A stretch of 32,492 bases of DNA, from contig CBFFRP010000458.1 in the NCBI GenBank assembly GCA_965644295.1, positions 1 to 32,492 on the forward strand, written 5' to 3'. Position numbers and translations under genes: made by a program. Position 1 is the stretch's first letter; each line of letters opens with the position of its first letter. The notes beneath the pieces were generated by a model. It was given only the letters and a program-made list of their open reading frames with translations, searched no databases and had not been told where the DNA came from. Positions 19,874-30,648 of this stretch are shown piece by piece. This DNA is from Paraphysomonas bandaiensis (taxonomy: Eukaryota; Chrysophyceae).

Positions 19874-21708
19874 CTATGCATCGAATGTCGCCTGTTTCCC
19901 TCTTTCGTTCCCTTTCTTCTTAGGCTTTCGTTTTTTGCGATCCACCGCAAGCAAAATTTGATGTGATGCACGCTTGACTTTGTCTCTTGTAAGCTCATCG
20001 TCATCAATATCTTGTAGTGGCGCCTCTTCAGACACATACGTACTGTCGGCATCCTCATCCAACAAAGATAGCTCAATACGCTGGTTGAAAGGGCGGGTTG
20101 CAGATATATCAAACTCACTCTCCACTGCTGGTCCCTCATCTTTGCTTTCAGCCTCCGTTGAGAACATCTTGAGGCGCCGTTGCTCTTCCAAGGCGGCCTT
20201 GTGCCTTTTCATCACATTTGACAAACACAACTCACATTCACGCAACACTTCGGCCACAGTATCGTCTGTTAGCTCCACCTTTCTCCCTCCGACCTCTTCG
20301 CGTACACTCTCCACCTTCTCCTGGAGATGACCGACACCTGCCTTCATCGCAATAAGTCCCTTGCTCAATCGTTCATATTTGAGGCGGGATCTCTCAAGTC
20401 GAGCGGCACTATTGGCCAGCTGGTCCTCGTGGTCGTCCACCATTTTGCGCCTGTGACCTCCACCAACACCAGAGTACTTGATCTCTTCCACTCTACTCTT
20501 AAGGCGCCGCTTCTGCTCGTTCAGAGTTTCGATCTTGCTCGCGTTTTCACGGGTAAGCGAAATAAGATTTTCTGTTGTTCCTTCTTGAGAGACAATTTTC
20601 TGGATGACTTCATTTACATCAGACACTCCAGTCGCCTCCTTTATCTTCCGGAACGCGTTTTCAAATATGTCAATCTTGTTACGGGTCTCGATTCTTTCCT
20701 TGGCGATCATGTTCGCAGTCGCGTTTTGAATAGCTTGTTGAGCTGACGTGTCTCCACCAAACCCACTAGTTTGACCCGTGAGCTGATTTCGCATTTTCTC
20801 CCGCTGCTTCATGCGTTCAAGCATCTGTCGTCGCACCTGAACCATCTGATGGCTTTCACGTAGCTCCTTCTCCCTCTGTTTGCGCTCTTCTTGGTATCCT
20901 GCTCGGACACGATCCAGCTCATTGAGAGCGACTTCACGAGCATGATTCGCGTCGCCTGCAAGAAGCATAAGCTCCTCATAGTCCCTCTGTTTCGTCCCGA
21001 GTGTGCGCTCTATGGCCTGTAACTGGTTGTCGAAGCCAATCCGCTCTTCTTTCAGACGTTTAACTATCTGCTCATAAGTTTTGCGGATGCTCTGCGCTTC
21101 ATTATACTTTATCATTGCCTTGTCTAACTTATTCTCGAGGGCTCTAATTCTACGAGTGTACTGGTTGTCCTCCATGTGTGGGCGTCTACTCTCCAGTTCC
21201 AAATCTTTAACCTGATCTATCAAGCCATCAAGCTGTACTCGCAATCGACCTGACTTTAGCTTATAGTCATCATGAGCTTTCCTCATACGCTCAAGTTCCT
21301 TTTCAACATGCTTTTGCTCTTGTGCCTTGTCCTCAGAGTCCACAGTCTGATATAAGGTGAGTGTGAGGTATACAGATATATTAGGACACATACTCTCTGT
21401 AGTTGAGCTAATTTAGCTCTTAATTCCTTATTCTCATCTCGAAGTCTTCGTATATCCTCTTTATTAGCTGATTTATTTGCTTCAAGAATATCGATATTAA
21501 TCTTACGGTCCCCCTCTGTAATAACAGTCAATCAGCTGTATGTATGTACATATAGTATGTATCTGTGTGCATGTATGTATGTATGTGTATCATTAGACAG
21601 TATGTTATAACAGTATCATAATAACTTACGAAGGACACGCATTCTCTCTCTGAGATCCTCCATATGCTCATTAACTGAGATCTCCTCTTTCGTTAATGTT
21701 TTCATCAT
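19874..21708 (-). CDS. ODAD3: Outer dynein arm docking complex coiled-coil protein (CCDC151/ODAD3-like), three exons
   Basis: Exons on the minus strand: 21708-21630, 21515-21394, 21346-19874; 557 residues, introns 114 and 47 bp, GT..AG. ODAD3 (CCDC151) belongs to the complex that fixes outer dynein arms to axonemal doublet microtubules, so it acts in motile cilia or flagella. The protein is almost entirely heptad-rich coiled coil. The block 'YNEAQSIRKTYEQIVKRLKE' followed by 'ERIGFDNQLQAIERTL', 'KQRDYEEL' and 'DANHAREVALNELDRVRAG' is what I recognise as the conserved core of CCDC151 rather than of its partner CCDC114. The length is close to the animal protein (about 600). The tail is acidic then Lys-rich ('KKRKPKKKG'). 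Exon 1 begins at an ATG pair; the upstream one was chosen. Assignment to ODAD3 is by remembered family pattern, not alignment. Confidence 0.85.
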
Positions 21709-22147
21709 GTTTATATATATATATACAATTATTCAATATGAGAAACACGTTAATATGTATACTGACACCACGTGAATAGAATCCAATCTATGGATGTGAC
21801 GTTAAGGGAGTAGTGGTGTATTTATGAGGATGTGAACACACCTTACTGATAATAGTAACTCTCAAGTGATATATATGCATAACGAACGCAGACAACAGCA
21901 GCGTATACATACATACATAGCTATATACAGCAGACAGTAGGATATAGTATACAGCAGTACATGTTGAAATATATTCAAATAATCCTGAAATTTTATAAAA
22001 ATATAGGATTTTTGTGTATAAAAACGAACAACTTTGCCTTGCTCTAATTTTATCTTCTCAAATTATAAGCTTGAATACAAAAACCACAATTTATAAAAAC
22101 AAATCAGGGTTTTTTATGATTGTAGTTTTCATAGAATACAAAAAGCC
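21709..22147. other. ODAD3 upstream region
   Basis: No gene was seen. It includes an AT dinucleotide run (21711-21724), a short 'tacatacatacata' tract at 21906-21919, and T-rich motifs near 22000-22140. Confidence 0.5.
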
Positions 22148-23211
22148 ATGAAAAAAGGGAGCATATCGCAGGATCGAACTGATGCAAAACTCAAATTTGA
22201 GTGTACAGGCTTCAGAAAGTTGTCTAGCCAGCCGACATGCGGCCGATTAATTCAAGAGTTTGCTGCAGGAAACCTTAAGCTCACGTATATGGTTTGTATT
22301 ATAGAAATGTATTATAATCCCCATGTTTTTATACAGCACAAAGATAGAGTTACATAAAAGGAGGAATTTTATGTCCACCGGTGGCATTAAAATAAGGTAT
22401 TTATAGCCATAGGTGCTATAAATAGGGTTACAATACATTTATAGTGCCATATTTCCACCTTTTGACACCGCAGTGATAGACTCACTCAAGTATTGCTGTG
22501 TGTATCCCGATCTTCACAGTCGCCGATTGATTCGACACTATTGTGTGTTAATAATGTGTGTGATGTAGTTGAGTTTTATATTGGGGAGAGCTGGCCAACG
22601 ATTCCTGTAATGCCACTCCTTCATAGGTGTACCATTAGTTGGATGTGCATCTCATAGCCTGAATCTTGCTGTCAATGAATTCATCGCTGCTTCCAAGGTG
22701 CGCTTTCAATGTGCTTATAGTCAAGGTTATAGTCAAGTGAATCTCTATGAATGCCGGAACCTTTTTGATGGATGATGAGAGACTTCCCGGTTACGTATCC
22801 TCTATCTCCTAAAGAAAAGCAGTTCCATTGTTAATGATCAGAATTTTGAGAATGAAATTGAAAAATTTCAAGGAGGCGAAGAATATACTTTTTGAAAAGA
22901 AGTGAGAAAGAGTTGTTAGAATATACTCCTTTCTCACGGTGATGGAAACAATACAGATGATGATGAAGCTGATGTTTGCTATATGTGGAGAAAATAATTC
23001 AGTCAGCCCTAAAAAAGAAACGAATAGTTGAAATATCGAAGTACAGGTGCACGAGTCATGTTGTATGTACTTCCAATACATGTGAACACCTGTTTGGTGC
23101 AGCTAAACTTATTATCTCAGTGTTGCGAAAAAGTATGCATCCTACTACACGCAATATGATGCAGTCTCTGAAAGCTAATCGATGCATGCATATTTCGATT
23201 TATTTGAATGA
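22148..23211 (+). pseudogene. hAT-family transposase relic
   Basis: Three pieces in transposase order on the plus strand. The first is an open stretch at 22148-22290 ('FECTGFRKLSS'). The second, at about 22590-22702, reads 'GVPLVGCASHSLNLAVNEF', typical of the catalytic core of hAT elements. The last is at about 22990-23200, with 'SNTCEHLFGAAKLIISVLRK' and 'MHPTTRNMMQSLKANR', typical of the hAT C-terminal dimerisation region. Stops and frameshifts separate them, so no intact transposase is encoded. Terminal inverted repeats were not found. Confidence 0.75.
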
Positions 23212-23884
23212 ATGTGGTGATGATGACGGATGCCTACGATAATGAGTATGAGGAAAGCTGTGATTCTCTAAGTAGTAGGTAGTCTTCGCTTGGTAGCGTA
23301 GTGGGTTTGGCTAATCATGTGAACTTAATGACTGGTACTAAAAATGATATCTACGCATGTGTTTATTTGCTGAATAATGATACTAATATATTGCAACAGT
23401 ATTGTTGGGCCGGTTAAAAAATTCCATCAATATATTATTGGTTTGATGCTATCGAACAATAGTATATGCATGTAAATGTATGTGCATGCCAATGTGATCC
23501 TGCCAACTTACAATAATTTTGTACCCTAAACAACTAAACAATACCAATATATTTTTGACTACCCCTGATGTTAACATAGGTCGATCATCAGTTTTGATAT
23601 TATATAGTATTTATATGTATCTTTCTTCCAAGGGATATAACTAAGAGTGTTTTGGGGGTGTTTTGACGTTATAAAGTGAATTTTCTTTTTTATTTAAAAT
23701 CCTAAAATTTAGATCACAATACCTCTCAAAACATCCTTATTATATATTATATATCACATATTATAAACACTATAGATATAAATAGGGGTGCAGTCAGTGA
23801 ATGCGACCAGTGTGTACAACTACTACAGACTACCACTCTATACCACCAGTGTGTACTAGTACAGATACGAAGAATCCGCTTCCT
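23212..23884. other. Intergenic, no gene recognised
   Basis: AT-rich sequence with no convincing frame, downstream of both the hAT relic and the decayed ankyrin tail. Confidence 0.5.
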
Positions 23885-24231
23885 CCCACTGTGTGTGTAC
23901 ATCCAAGTATCCACCCCTAGCAGCCAAACTACAAGTTTCTTCATCCAATGGACATGGAGGGTCCTGTGAACGAAGCCACTTCAGAACATCTAACTGTCGC
24001 ACCAGCAGCCCACATGCAGGTGTCTTCATCCCATGGACATGGAGGGCTGTGAACGAAGTCACTTCAGAACATCTAACTGTCGACACCAGCAGCCCACATG
24101 CAGGTGTCTTCATCCCATGGACATGGAGGGTCCTCTGAACGAATCCACATCAGAATATCCAAGTGGCCACCACAAACTGCAGCATTGCAAGTACTTTCAC
24201 CCCATGGACATGGAGAGTCTTGTGAACGAAG
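23885..24231 (-). pseudogene. Decayed C-terminal ankyrin repeats beyond a nonsense codon
   Basis: The reading frame of the F-box/ankyrin gene continues past its stop as about four further repeat units, such as 'DSPCPWGESTC', 'EDPPCPWDEDTC' and, in another frame, 'LDVLKWLRSQDPPCPLDEETC'. Small indels near 24040-24100 break the frame. An alternative 3' end by splicing cannot be excluded but no clear site was seen. Confidence 0.8.
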
Positions 24232-25560
24232 TCACTTCATAATATCCAAGTGGCCACCACCAGCTGCAGCCAAACTGCAAGTTTCTTCATCCCATGGACA
24301 TGGAGGGTCCTGTGAACGAATCCACATCAGAATATCCAAGTGGCCACCACAAACTGCATCTTTGCAAGTATTTTCATCCCACGGACATGGAGGGTCCTGT
24401 GAACGAAGCCACTTCAGAACATCCAAGTGGCCACCACCTGCTGCAGCCCTGCAAGTGAATTTATCCCATGGACATGGAGGGTCCTGTGAACGAAGCCACT
24501 TCAGAACATCCAAGTGGCCACCACAAACTGCATCTTTGCAAGTATTTTCATCCCACGGACATGGAGGGTCCTGTGAACGAAGCCACTTCAGAACATCCAA
24601 GTGGCCACCACCTGCTGCATCTTTGCAAGTATTTTCATCCCATGGACATGGAGGGTCCTGTGAACGAACCCATTTCAGAATATCCAAGTGTCCAGCCCTA
24701 GCAGGCCATATGCAAGTGAATTTATCCCATGGACATGGAGGGTCCTGTGAACGAACCCACTTTAGAACATCCAAGTGGCCACCACCAGCTGCATCCATGC
24801 AAGTGTCTTCATCCCATGGACATGGAGGGTCCTGTGAGCGAAGCCACTTCAAAACATCCAAGTGGCCACCACCAGCAGCAGCATTGCAAGTGAATTTATC
24901 CCATGGAGGTGAAGGGTCCTGTGTACGTACCCACTTCAGAATATCCAAGTGGCCACCACCAGCAGCCCACATGCAAGTGTCTTCATCCCATGGACATGGA
25001 GGGTCCTGTGAACGAAGCCACTCCAGAACATTCAAGTGGCCACTAGTAGCAGCCCAACAGCAAGTTAAATTATCCCATGGACATGGAGGGTCCTGTGAAC
25101 GAAGCCACTTCAGAATATCCAAGTGGCCACCACCTGCTGCAGCCCTGCAAGTTTCTTCATCCCATGGACATGGAGGGTCCTGTGAACGAAGCCACTTCAG
25201 AACATCCAAGTGGCCACCACCACCAGCAGCTTTGCAAGTTCGTTCATCCCATGGACATGGAGGGTCCTGTGAACGAAGCCACTTCAGAATATCCAAGTGT
25301 CCAGCCCTAGCAGGCCATATGCAAGTGAATTTATCCCATGGACATGGAGGGTCCTGTGAACGAAGCCACATCAGAACATCCAAGTGGCCACCACCAGCTG
25401 CATCCATGCAAGTTTCTTCATCCCATGGACATGGAGGGTCCTGTGAACGAAGCCACTTCAGAACATCCAAGTGGCCACCACCACCAGCAGCTTTGCAAGT
25501 TCGTTCATCCCATGGACATGGGGAGTCCAGTAAACGAATCCACTTTGAAACAACCAACTG
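23940..25560 (-). repeat. 87-bp tandem repeat array
   Basis: About 19 copies of an 87-bp unit; successive 'cccatggacatgg' landmarks at 24291, 24378 and 24465 are exactly 87 bp apart. Copies are highly similar at the DNA level, including silent positions, which implies recent amplification or gene conversion. Confidence 0.92.
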
Positions 25561-25941
25561 TCCATTGGTTGTAGCAGTAAAGCAAGTGTCTTTATCCAAT
25601 AAATATGTGTCTGTAGAGTCCTGTTCATATATATATATATATATATGTCTCATGAGGTGCATCATCTGCTGTAGTCTGCCGTATTGTGCACATGTATTCA
25701 TTAGCAGTCTCTCTGGACAGCCCATAGACAGAGCCCATGAAACCATTGAGTTGGTCATACAGTAGTGAGATGCATGTGACTCAAGTCTCCTCTTATCTCT
25801 GCTCTTATCAGCCATATCGTGAAATCTCTTACAAGTCATGACCACAGGAAGGAGAGCTGAGTGTGGGATCATAGAGATGATGAGACGAATCACATCATCA
25901 TTAAGAACAGATATACTTGACTTATATGAACACTGATTCAT
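24232..25941 (-). CDS. F-box protein with fifteen near-identical ankyrin-type repeats
   Basis: Intronless 569-residue frame from the ATG at 25939-25941. Residues about 8-50 ('ISVLNDDVIRLIISMIP..MTCKRFHDMAD') look like an F-box, which would link the protein to an SCF ubiquitin ligase. The rest is a tandem array with 29-residue period (87 bp). Fifteen 'PCPWD' blocks alternate with 'GGGHLDVLKWLRSQD', a short ankyrin-type helix pair. The core is almost invariant; residues right after PCPWD (EETCMD, KFTCIW, NLTCCW, ENTCKD) vary. A Tyr-Ile run at about residue 98-106 comes from an (AT)n tract. The frame ends where the repeat's Lys-Trp reads Lys-stop (TGG to TGA), so the protein may be truncated. 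Substrate binding through the repeats is inference. The TGTA array lies about 210 bp upstream. Confidence 0.85.
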   Translation of the reverse strand: MNQCSYKSSISVLNDDVIRLIISMIPHSALLPVVMTCKRFHDMADKSRDKRRLESHASHYCMTNSMVSWALSMGCPERLLMNTCAQYGRLQQMMHLMRHIYIYIYEQDSTDTYLLDKDTCFTATTNGQLVVSKWIRLLDSPCPWDERTCKAAGGGGHLDVLKWLRSQDPPCPWDEETCMDAAGGGHLDVLMWLRSQDPPCPWDKFTCIWPARAGHLDILKWLRSQDPPCPWDERTCKAAGGGGHLDVLKWLRSQDPPCPWDEETCRAAAGGGHLDILKWLRSQDPPCPWDNLTCCWAATSGHLNVLEWLRSQDPPCPWDEDTCMWAAGGGHLDILKWVRTQDPSPPWDKFTCNAAAGGGHLDVLKWLRSQDPPCPWDEDTCMDAAGGGHLDVLKWVRSQDPPCPWDKFTCIWPARAGHLDILKWVRSQDPPCPWDENTCKDAAGGGHLDVLKWLRSQDPPCPWDENTCKDAVCGGHLDVLKWLRSQDPPCPWDKFTCRAAAGGGHLDVLKWLRSQDPPCPWDENTCKDAVCGGHLDILMWIRSQDPPCPWDEETCSLAAAGGGHLDIMK

Positions 25942-26151
25942 AGTTTACATGAGGCTAGTAGAGTGTATCTAACATCATGAGATGAGTCGATGATAATATC
26001 ATACGCGCCGTATATACAGTATGCCATACAGCAGCAGTCATATGCTCTGTATGTGTACGCACTACGAAGCATCCCCTGAATCTGCATGGGACAAACACCG
26101 AGCAAAGAAGACATGATTCCGTTCCGTAGCGCCAATACACTGTTGTGTACG

Positions 26152-26162
26152 TACATACATAC

Positions 26163-26193
<31 letters not shown>

Positions 26194-26379
26194 CATACAT
26201 ACATACATACATACATACATACATACATACATACATACATACATACATACATACATACATACATACATACATACATACATACATACATACATACATACAT
26301 ACATAATACATACATACATACATACATACATACATACATACATACATACATACATACATACATACATACATACATACAT
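26152..26379. repeat. (ACAT)n tetranucleotide microsatellite, about 230 bp
   Basis: Plus strand ACAT, so TGTA on the sense strand of the F-box/ankyrin gene downstream on the minus strand. Interruptions near 26163 and 26304. The stretch 25942-26151 shows no gene and is probably that gene's promoter. Confidence 0.97.
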
Positions 26380-26571
26380 GAAATAGTCAACGCCATGTCG
26401 AAGAAGTTCTCAGACATGCATTTCTCCCGAGGTGTGCCTATGAACAGCACTCTGTTTCGGCATCGACCTAAAGGGTTGTGTTATAATGACGTCAATGATA
26501 CTGTTCAAAGGCACACCTGGGGAGAAATGCATGTCTGAGAACTTCTTCGACATGGCGTTGACTATTTCATG
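26377..26571. repeat. 62-bp inverted repeat (foldback hairpin) with 71-nt loop
   Basis: Left arm 26377-26438 and right arm 26510-26571 are reverse complements with a single mismatch (61 of 62). The pairing partly continues into the loop ('gaacag' facing 'ctgttc'). The left arm begins exactly at the edge of the ACAT array. It could be a foldback element, a hairpin RNA source, or the product of an inverted duplication at the repeat. Confidence 0.93.
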
Positions 26572-26748
26572 AAGGATCCTCAATTCAATCAAGTGACGAG
26601 CGTGTTAATTCAACTCCAGCCTCCTTTTCACGCTATTCTCTTGATAATTCCAGTAACTCGTTATCCACTACTGGGAGCAGTACGAAACGCAGGATTCGAG
26701 GAAGTAGCAATACAGACACACAGAGGAGGAGGCACCCGGGCGCTCTGA
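26569..26748 (+). CDS. Possible small protein or exon fragment, 59 residues
   Basis: An open frame from ATG 26569 reads 'MKDPQFNQVTSVLIQLQPPF' and continues through 'VTRYPLLGAVRNAGFEEV' to TGA. The composition looks protein-like, but I recognise no family. Its 3' end lies in the terminal repeat of the next element, so it may be a disrupted gene piece. Confidence 0.25.
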   Translation: MKDPQFNQVTSVLIQLQPPFHAILLIIPVTRYPLLGAVRNAGFEEVAIQTHRGGGTRAL

Positions 26749-27042
26749 GCCGCATAGGCATAAAAGCCAGAAAACCATAGAGCCATAATCCATTCTTATT
26801 TTAATATTATTTAATATTATATAAGAGTGTTTAAAGTATAGTATTATTTAAAATTTTAGTATTTAAAAGTTAGTTATAAAATATATAAGATAATTTATAT
26901 TTAAAGTTTACTTTTTAAGCTTAGTTTTTTAAAACTTAGAGTAGTAAGGAAAGAGTAATAAAACAAGATGAAGCGCCCTCCCGGCGCAAGAGGGATGCCT
27001 AAGCGGCTCAGAGCGCCCGGGTGCCTCCTCCTCTCTGTGTGT
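26716..27042. mobile_element. MITE-like element with GC-rich terminal inverted repeats
   Basis: Termini 26716-26761 and 26995-27042 are inverted repeats of about 46 bp. They share 'ggaggcacccgggcgctctg' and 'agccgc' and differ by a 2-bp indel and a few mismatches. The core of about 230 bp is extremely AT-rich and noncoding. A non-autonomous DNA transposon is the simplest reading. I could not identify a clear target-site duplication. Confidence 0.75.
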
Positions 27043-28715
27043 ACTACATCTGCAGCCGAAGTAATAGAGCGCAGTATAGAGAATGAAATGAATTCATTAG
27101 CGAAATCATTATTTGGATCAGCAGTGCAATCAAGAGCTCGCCTTTAAAAAATTTCGAGGTAATAATTTACAGCTGGCAAATATTATGAAGGACAGCCAAC
27201 ATCACGAAGCCATTATTAATCACTTGATGGTTGAAGAGAATGTGAATAGATTCAGGAGATGATGCTAAGCTGCAGGAGAAATATGTTCTTGAAACCATTT
27301 GGGTTTAATTGAATGAGGTACTATCGTAGTCCTTCTTTATATTATCGACCAAGAATACTACTACATAAACCCCTAGGGTTACACAATTACCTACAGTCCA
27401 TACAGTATTAGATGTATATGTGGTGTACATTCATACACAATTATTACAATTATTAAACGATAGTGGTGTAGTGAAGGGACGATACTCCTTATCCCTAGGT
27501 TAAATTGTAGTTTATCCTCCTGACGTTGAAAAGTTAATATTAGATTGTAGAGCTATTCGTAGCATGCTTGCTGTATTAAGAAATAGATATTCCCTGATTA
27601 TTTTTAAGAACACAAATGAGAACTCATATAGTTTCAAATCAATAATATGTATACTGTAAGTGTGATGGTGAATGTGAACAGTTGAAGTGAAAGAGAGGCT
27701 TCTTATTCCCTTAATTAGCATCACATATATATATACCTCTTTATATACAGCAGGCTTTACCTCTGCAAGTGCACCTGATCGAATGATGTGTGTATGATAT
27801 GAGGTACACAATATCATGAGAAGCACGATATCAAACCCTGAAAGAATTGGGTGCCACTGCTCCTAATCACCTTTATAGCATCAGAGCATCAGATATGGTA
27901 CTTAAACTCTCCTGTAATGTTCTTGAAGTTGTTTCGAAGTCCTGGATATGAAGACAGAGCACTTGCACTGACATCGTTGTGATCTTATACAACAGTCGAA
28001 GGATGGAATATAACCTGGAGTGTCTAATGGTTTAACTCATGATTGTACTTTCTCTATAATTGCGTGGACTATAATGAAATCACATACATATGACTGTCAT
28101 TATGTCATTATCATACTTAGGATAGAAGTGAGCTTCTGTTGAACTGAATATTGAAGTTGAATGTCTATATTTGCCCGGTGCTGATATGAGCGCCGTGTTG
28201 AGTCAAAATCAGGTCAAAAAAAAGCTTTTTTTGAGACAAAATGGGGATAAATACAAAGTCAGCAGATTAGCATCTACATGTTTACTTATATGTATTATTT
28301 AAGAGAATTCTGAACAGTGACTTAAAGTTGCCATGGTGCACCGTGCAACTGTAAGCCCTCAACAGCTGCTGGAAACACATTAAGAAAGAATTATATAGAC
28401 ACAGAAAGGGAATATTTAATTAAGGACACACACGCCCTGGCCACTGATCCCTACCAAATACTGAAGCTTCATACTTAGTACATGACAATCACCACAAGAT
28501 GCTCTATCAATAGCGGGAAAATGTATGAAACAGTTACGCAGAACTTGACATACTTCAATACAATACAGGGTACGATAAAAACATTGCATATAAAAACGGA
28601 TCCATACATGTGAGCGTGTTCTTGAAAGCGATAAGAGAAAATAGTGAGCGTAATTTAAGTGACGGTACAAGGAAAGAGCTCTCTGAGAAGACCAGAAGAA
28701 AAGATAGAGGAGGAA
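27043..28715. other. Intergenic; possible coding scraps at left end
   Basis: Two short open stretches on the plus strand read 'ERSIENEMNSLAKSLFGSAV' (about 27070-27130) and 'LANIMKDSQHHEAIINHLMV' (about 27172-27230). They look protein-like but match nothing I know. From 27260 to 28715 no gene was recognised. Confidence 0.35.
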
Positions 28716-30217
28716 TTAGAGCAGCAATTCATCAATATCCTGGTCAGAAAGATGGGCGTATCCAATACTGGTGGTGCGGTCCTCAGCGGTCAGTCCAAAC
28801 ACACCACGAGTGATAGGGTCAGCGCTCTGATAACTACTGGCCATATGTAGCAGTGGAACATCTTCCCCGCCATGACGGGGGTAACGATTACTGTCCACCG
28901 ACAAGGACCGCCCAACACTCAACTGCATCGACTTTACAGGGCTGAACCTTCTAGTTGACGGTGGAGCTGTGGCTGGCGAAAAAGGTGTCACTACATTCTC
29001 ATTCCCACGGGTGGGGGAAGAACGACAAGGAGTTTCTAAGCGAGAAGAGGATGCGTGAATGGGATTCACACCAGGGGGCTTGGTAGGTGTTACGCGAAGA
29101 TCACCGTCGAGAGCAAGACGCTTCCTGCGTTCTGATTCAGCAAATGCGAGGATGTCCGCCCTGCTGAGTCGACCCCTGTCGGCACTAACCATCAAAACAA
29201 ACATTATGAAGGAGGAAATGTAGACAACTTACTCCTGATTCCGTGAAAATTCTTGTATTGCACAAAGCCACTTCTGCACATCTGCCTCATTATCTAGAAC
29301 CTCAAGGTGAACCAGAAGTTTCACCAAAAACTCAAATTGGTCAATGTCTTGTCCGGTGTAAAATGAAGAGTCGATTGCCAGAGAGCTGCACATTGATATG
29401 AGTACAAGTAATCGCCACAGCAAAAGCGCACAGAACAACGTTGGATACCACTCCCAGTTAAAGATAACAAACGTGATGCGGTACAGCCATGGACATACCT
29501 TAAATTTTTGGACTTGTCCTCAATCGCTTGGATGCGGAGAAGTTCAAGAACTTCTATGCGCAATGCGCAAAGGTGACTAATGATGTTCATGACGGCCGTA
29601 ATGAACGCCCATTGATACAGCAAAAGAAACACCTGTGAGCTAAACTTTTCCGCCCAGAGATCTGCCAAGATTTTAAAATCATCATGTATTAAATGAGTAT
29701 GTCTTATACCTCTATCTGATGTGGAACTCTTAAGCGTCACACTGTAATAGAGTGCATCGGCAACTCTCCACTCCTCATTACCCATAAAAAAAAGTGTTCC
29801 GATACCCAATACAGAAATCATAGTAAGAGAAGGATAGATTAATCGATGTAAGTAAATAGATTGAAGTGATAGTGTATATATTCCTTTATTATATCTATCA
29901 GTAGTAGCTCTCTTTGCTTTAGCACGAGCCATACCTACTTCAGTTATAATAAAACTACTTAATACATTAATTGTAATCATAATTCCAATAATTGTAAAGA
30001 AAGCAATAAATATCCGATAATTTGATGGTGTTTGACGGGCTGGTAATGCCTCTCTTCCCACTGCAGTCATACATGCTGTAGTTAGTAAGAGAGACTCTAT
30101 AAGTAACCAGTGTAGCTGATAATGAAAGAAATATATGCCTAATATGTAGTAGATAATGATAGGACCTAAGATGATTCGACGACGATTGATCCATGGGGTG
30201 TTTGATGATGTATACAT
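28716..30217 (-). CDS. Two-pore channel-like membrane protein without GYGD filters, four exons
   Basis: Exons on the minus strand: 30217-29710, 29661-29499, 29385-29233, 29184-28716; 430 residues, introns 48, 113 and 48 bp, GT..AG. Layout seen: transmembrane segment at about 15-33, pore-like helix 'WLLIESLLLTTACMTAVGREAL' region (38-58), transmembrane 66-92, basic linker, transmembrane 127-145, second pore-like 'DALYYSVTLKSSTSDRD' (154-170), transmembrane to about 200, and a long cytosolic tail. This is the two-pore-domain (TPK/K2P) plan of paired-helix K+ channels. In the first loop the family's TVGYGD reads AVGREA; in the second nothing resembles GYG. Potassium selectivity is therefore unlikely; the protein could be a non-selective or non-conducting relative. 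The tail is Ser/Pro/Arg-rich ('RRKR', 'SSPTRG') and ends 'SDQDIDELLL'. No EF-hand was seen. A TGTA array lies 425 bp upstream. Confidence 0.72.
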
Positions 30218-30648
30218 GGGGTATATGAGAGGATAGGAGGGGTTAGGTAGTACGAGACATTGAAGGGTTACTAAGAGGGAATAGAGGCTATAAAAGAGAA
30301 AAAGAAGATAAGAAATGAATAAAGAAAGTGTTCATTAGTAGAAGAGATTGTATAGAAGGTGTATTGGACTGATATTATATCGAATGATAGAGTAATGAAG
30401 GAGTGTATGATTATATATGGAAATCTACGTAGAGGGAGACGGAGATGGGGTTGAACTGAATAAAATATAGGGATGTGTGTAGGGAATAGAACAATAGTGT
30501 GTGGGTGTATGGGAGAGAGGGATGTGGGGTGGAGGTGTGAGGAAAAAAGAGTGTATGTGATTCTATTCGTGTCCATATAAGATACACGTATGTCTCAACA
30601 GAGACCCTTCAACCCTTTGTCCACGAATTCTCGTATGCGTTCATATAT
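30218..30648. other. Upstream region of channel-like gene
   Basis: Purine-rich on the plus strand (30230-30560), i.e. a pyrimidine-rich tract on the channel gene's sense strand. This is a plausible promoter or 5' leader. No gene was seen. Confidence 0.5.

Noticed and set aside
19974-20746. Plus-strand frames opposite ODAD3
   Set aside because: Shadow frames of a clear coiled-coil gene; Ser-rich composition is the complement of Glu/Arg codons.
24098-25765. 555-codon plus-strand frame over the ankyrin array
   Set aside because: It is the complement of the 87-bp repeat, open only because the period is a multiple of three; the minus strand carries the F-box and ankyrin signatures.
26950-27045. 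tRNA-like GC-rich segment
   Set aside because: No acceptor stem, anticodon loop or TPsiC box could be laid out; the GC-rich sequence is the terminal inverted repeat of the MITE-like element.
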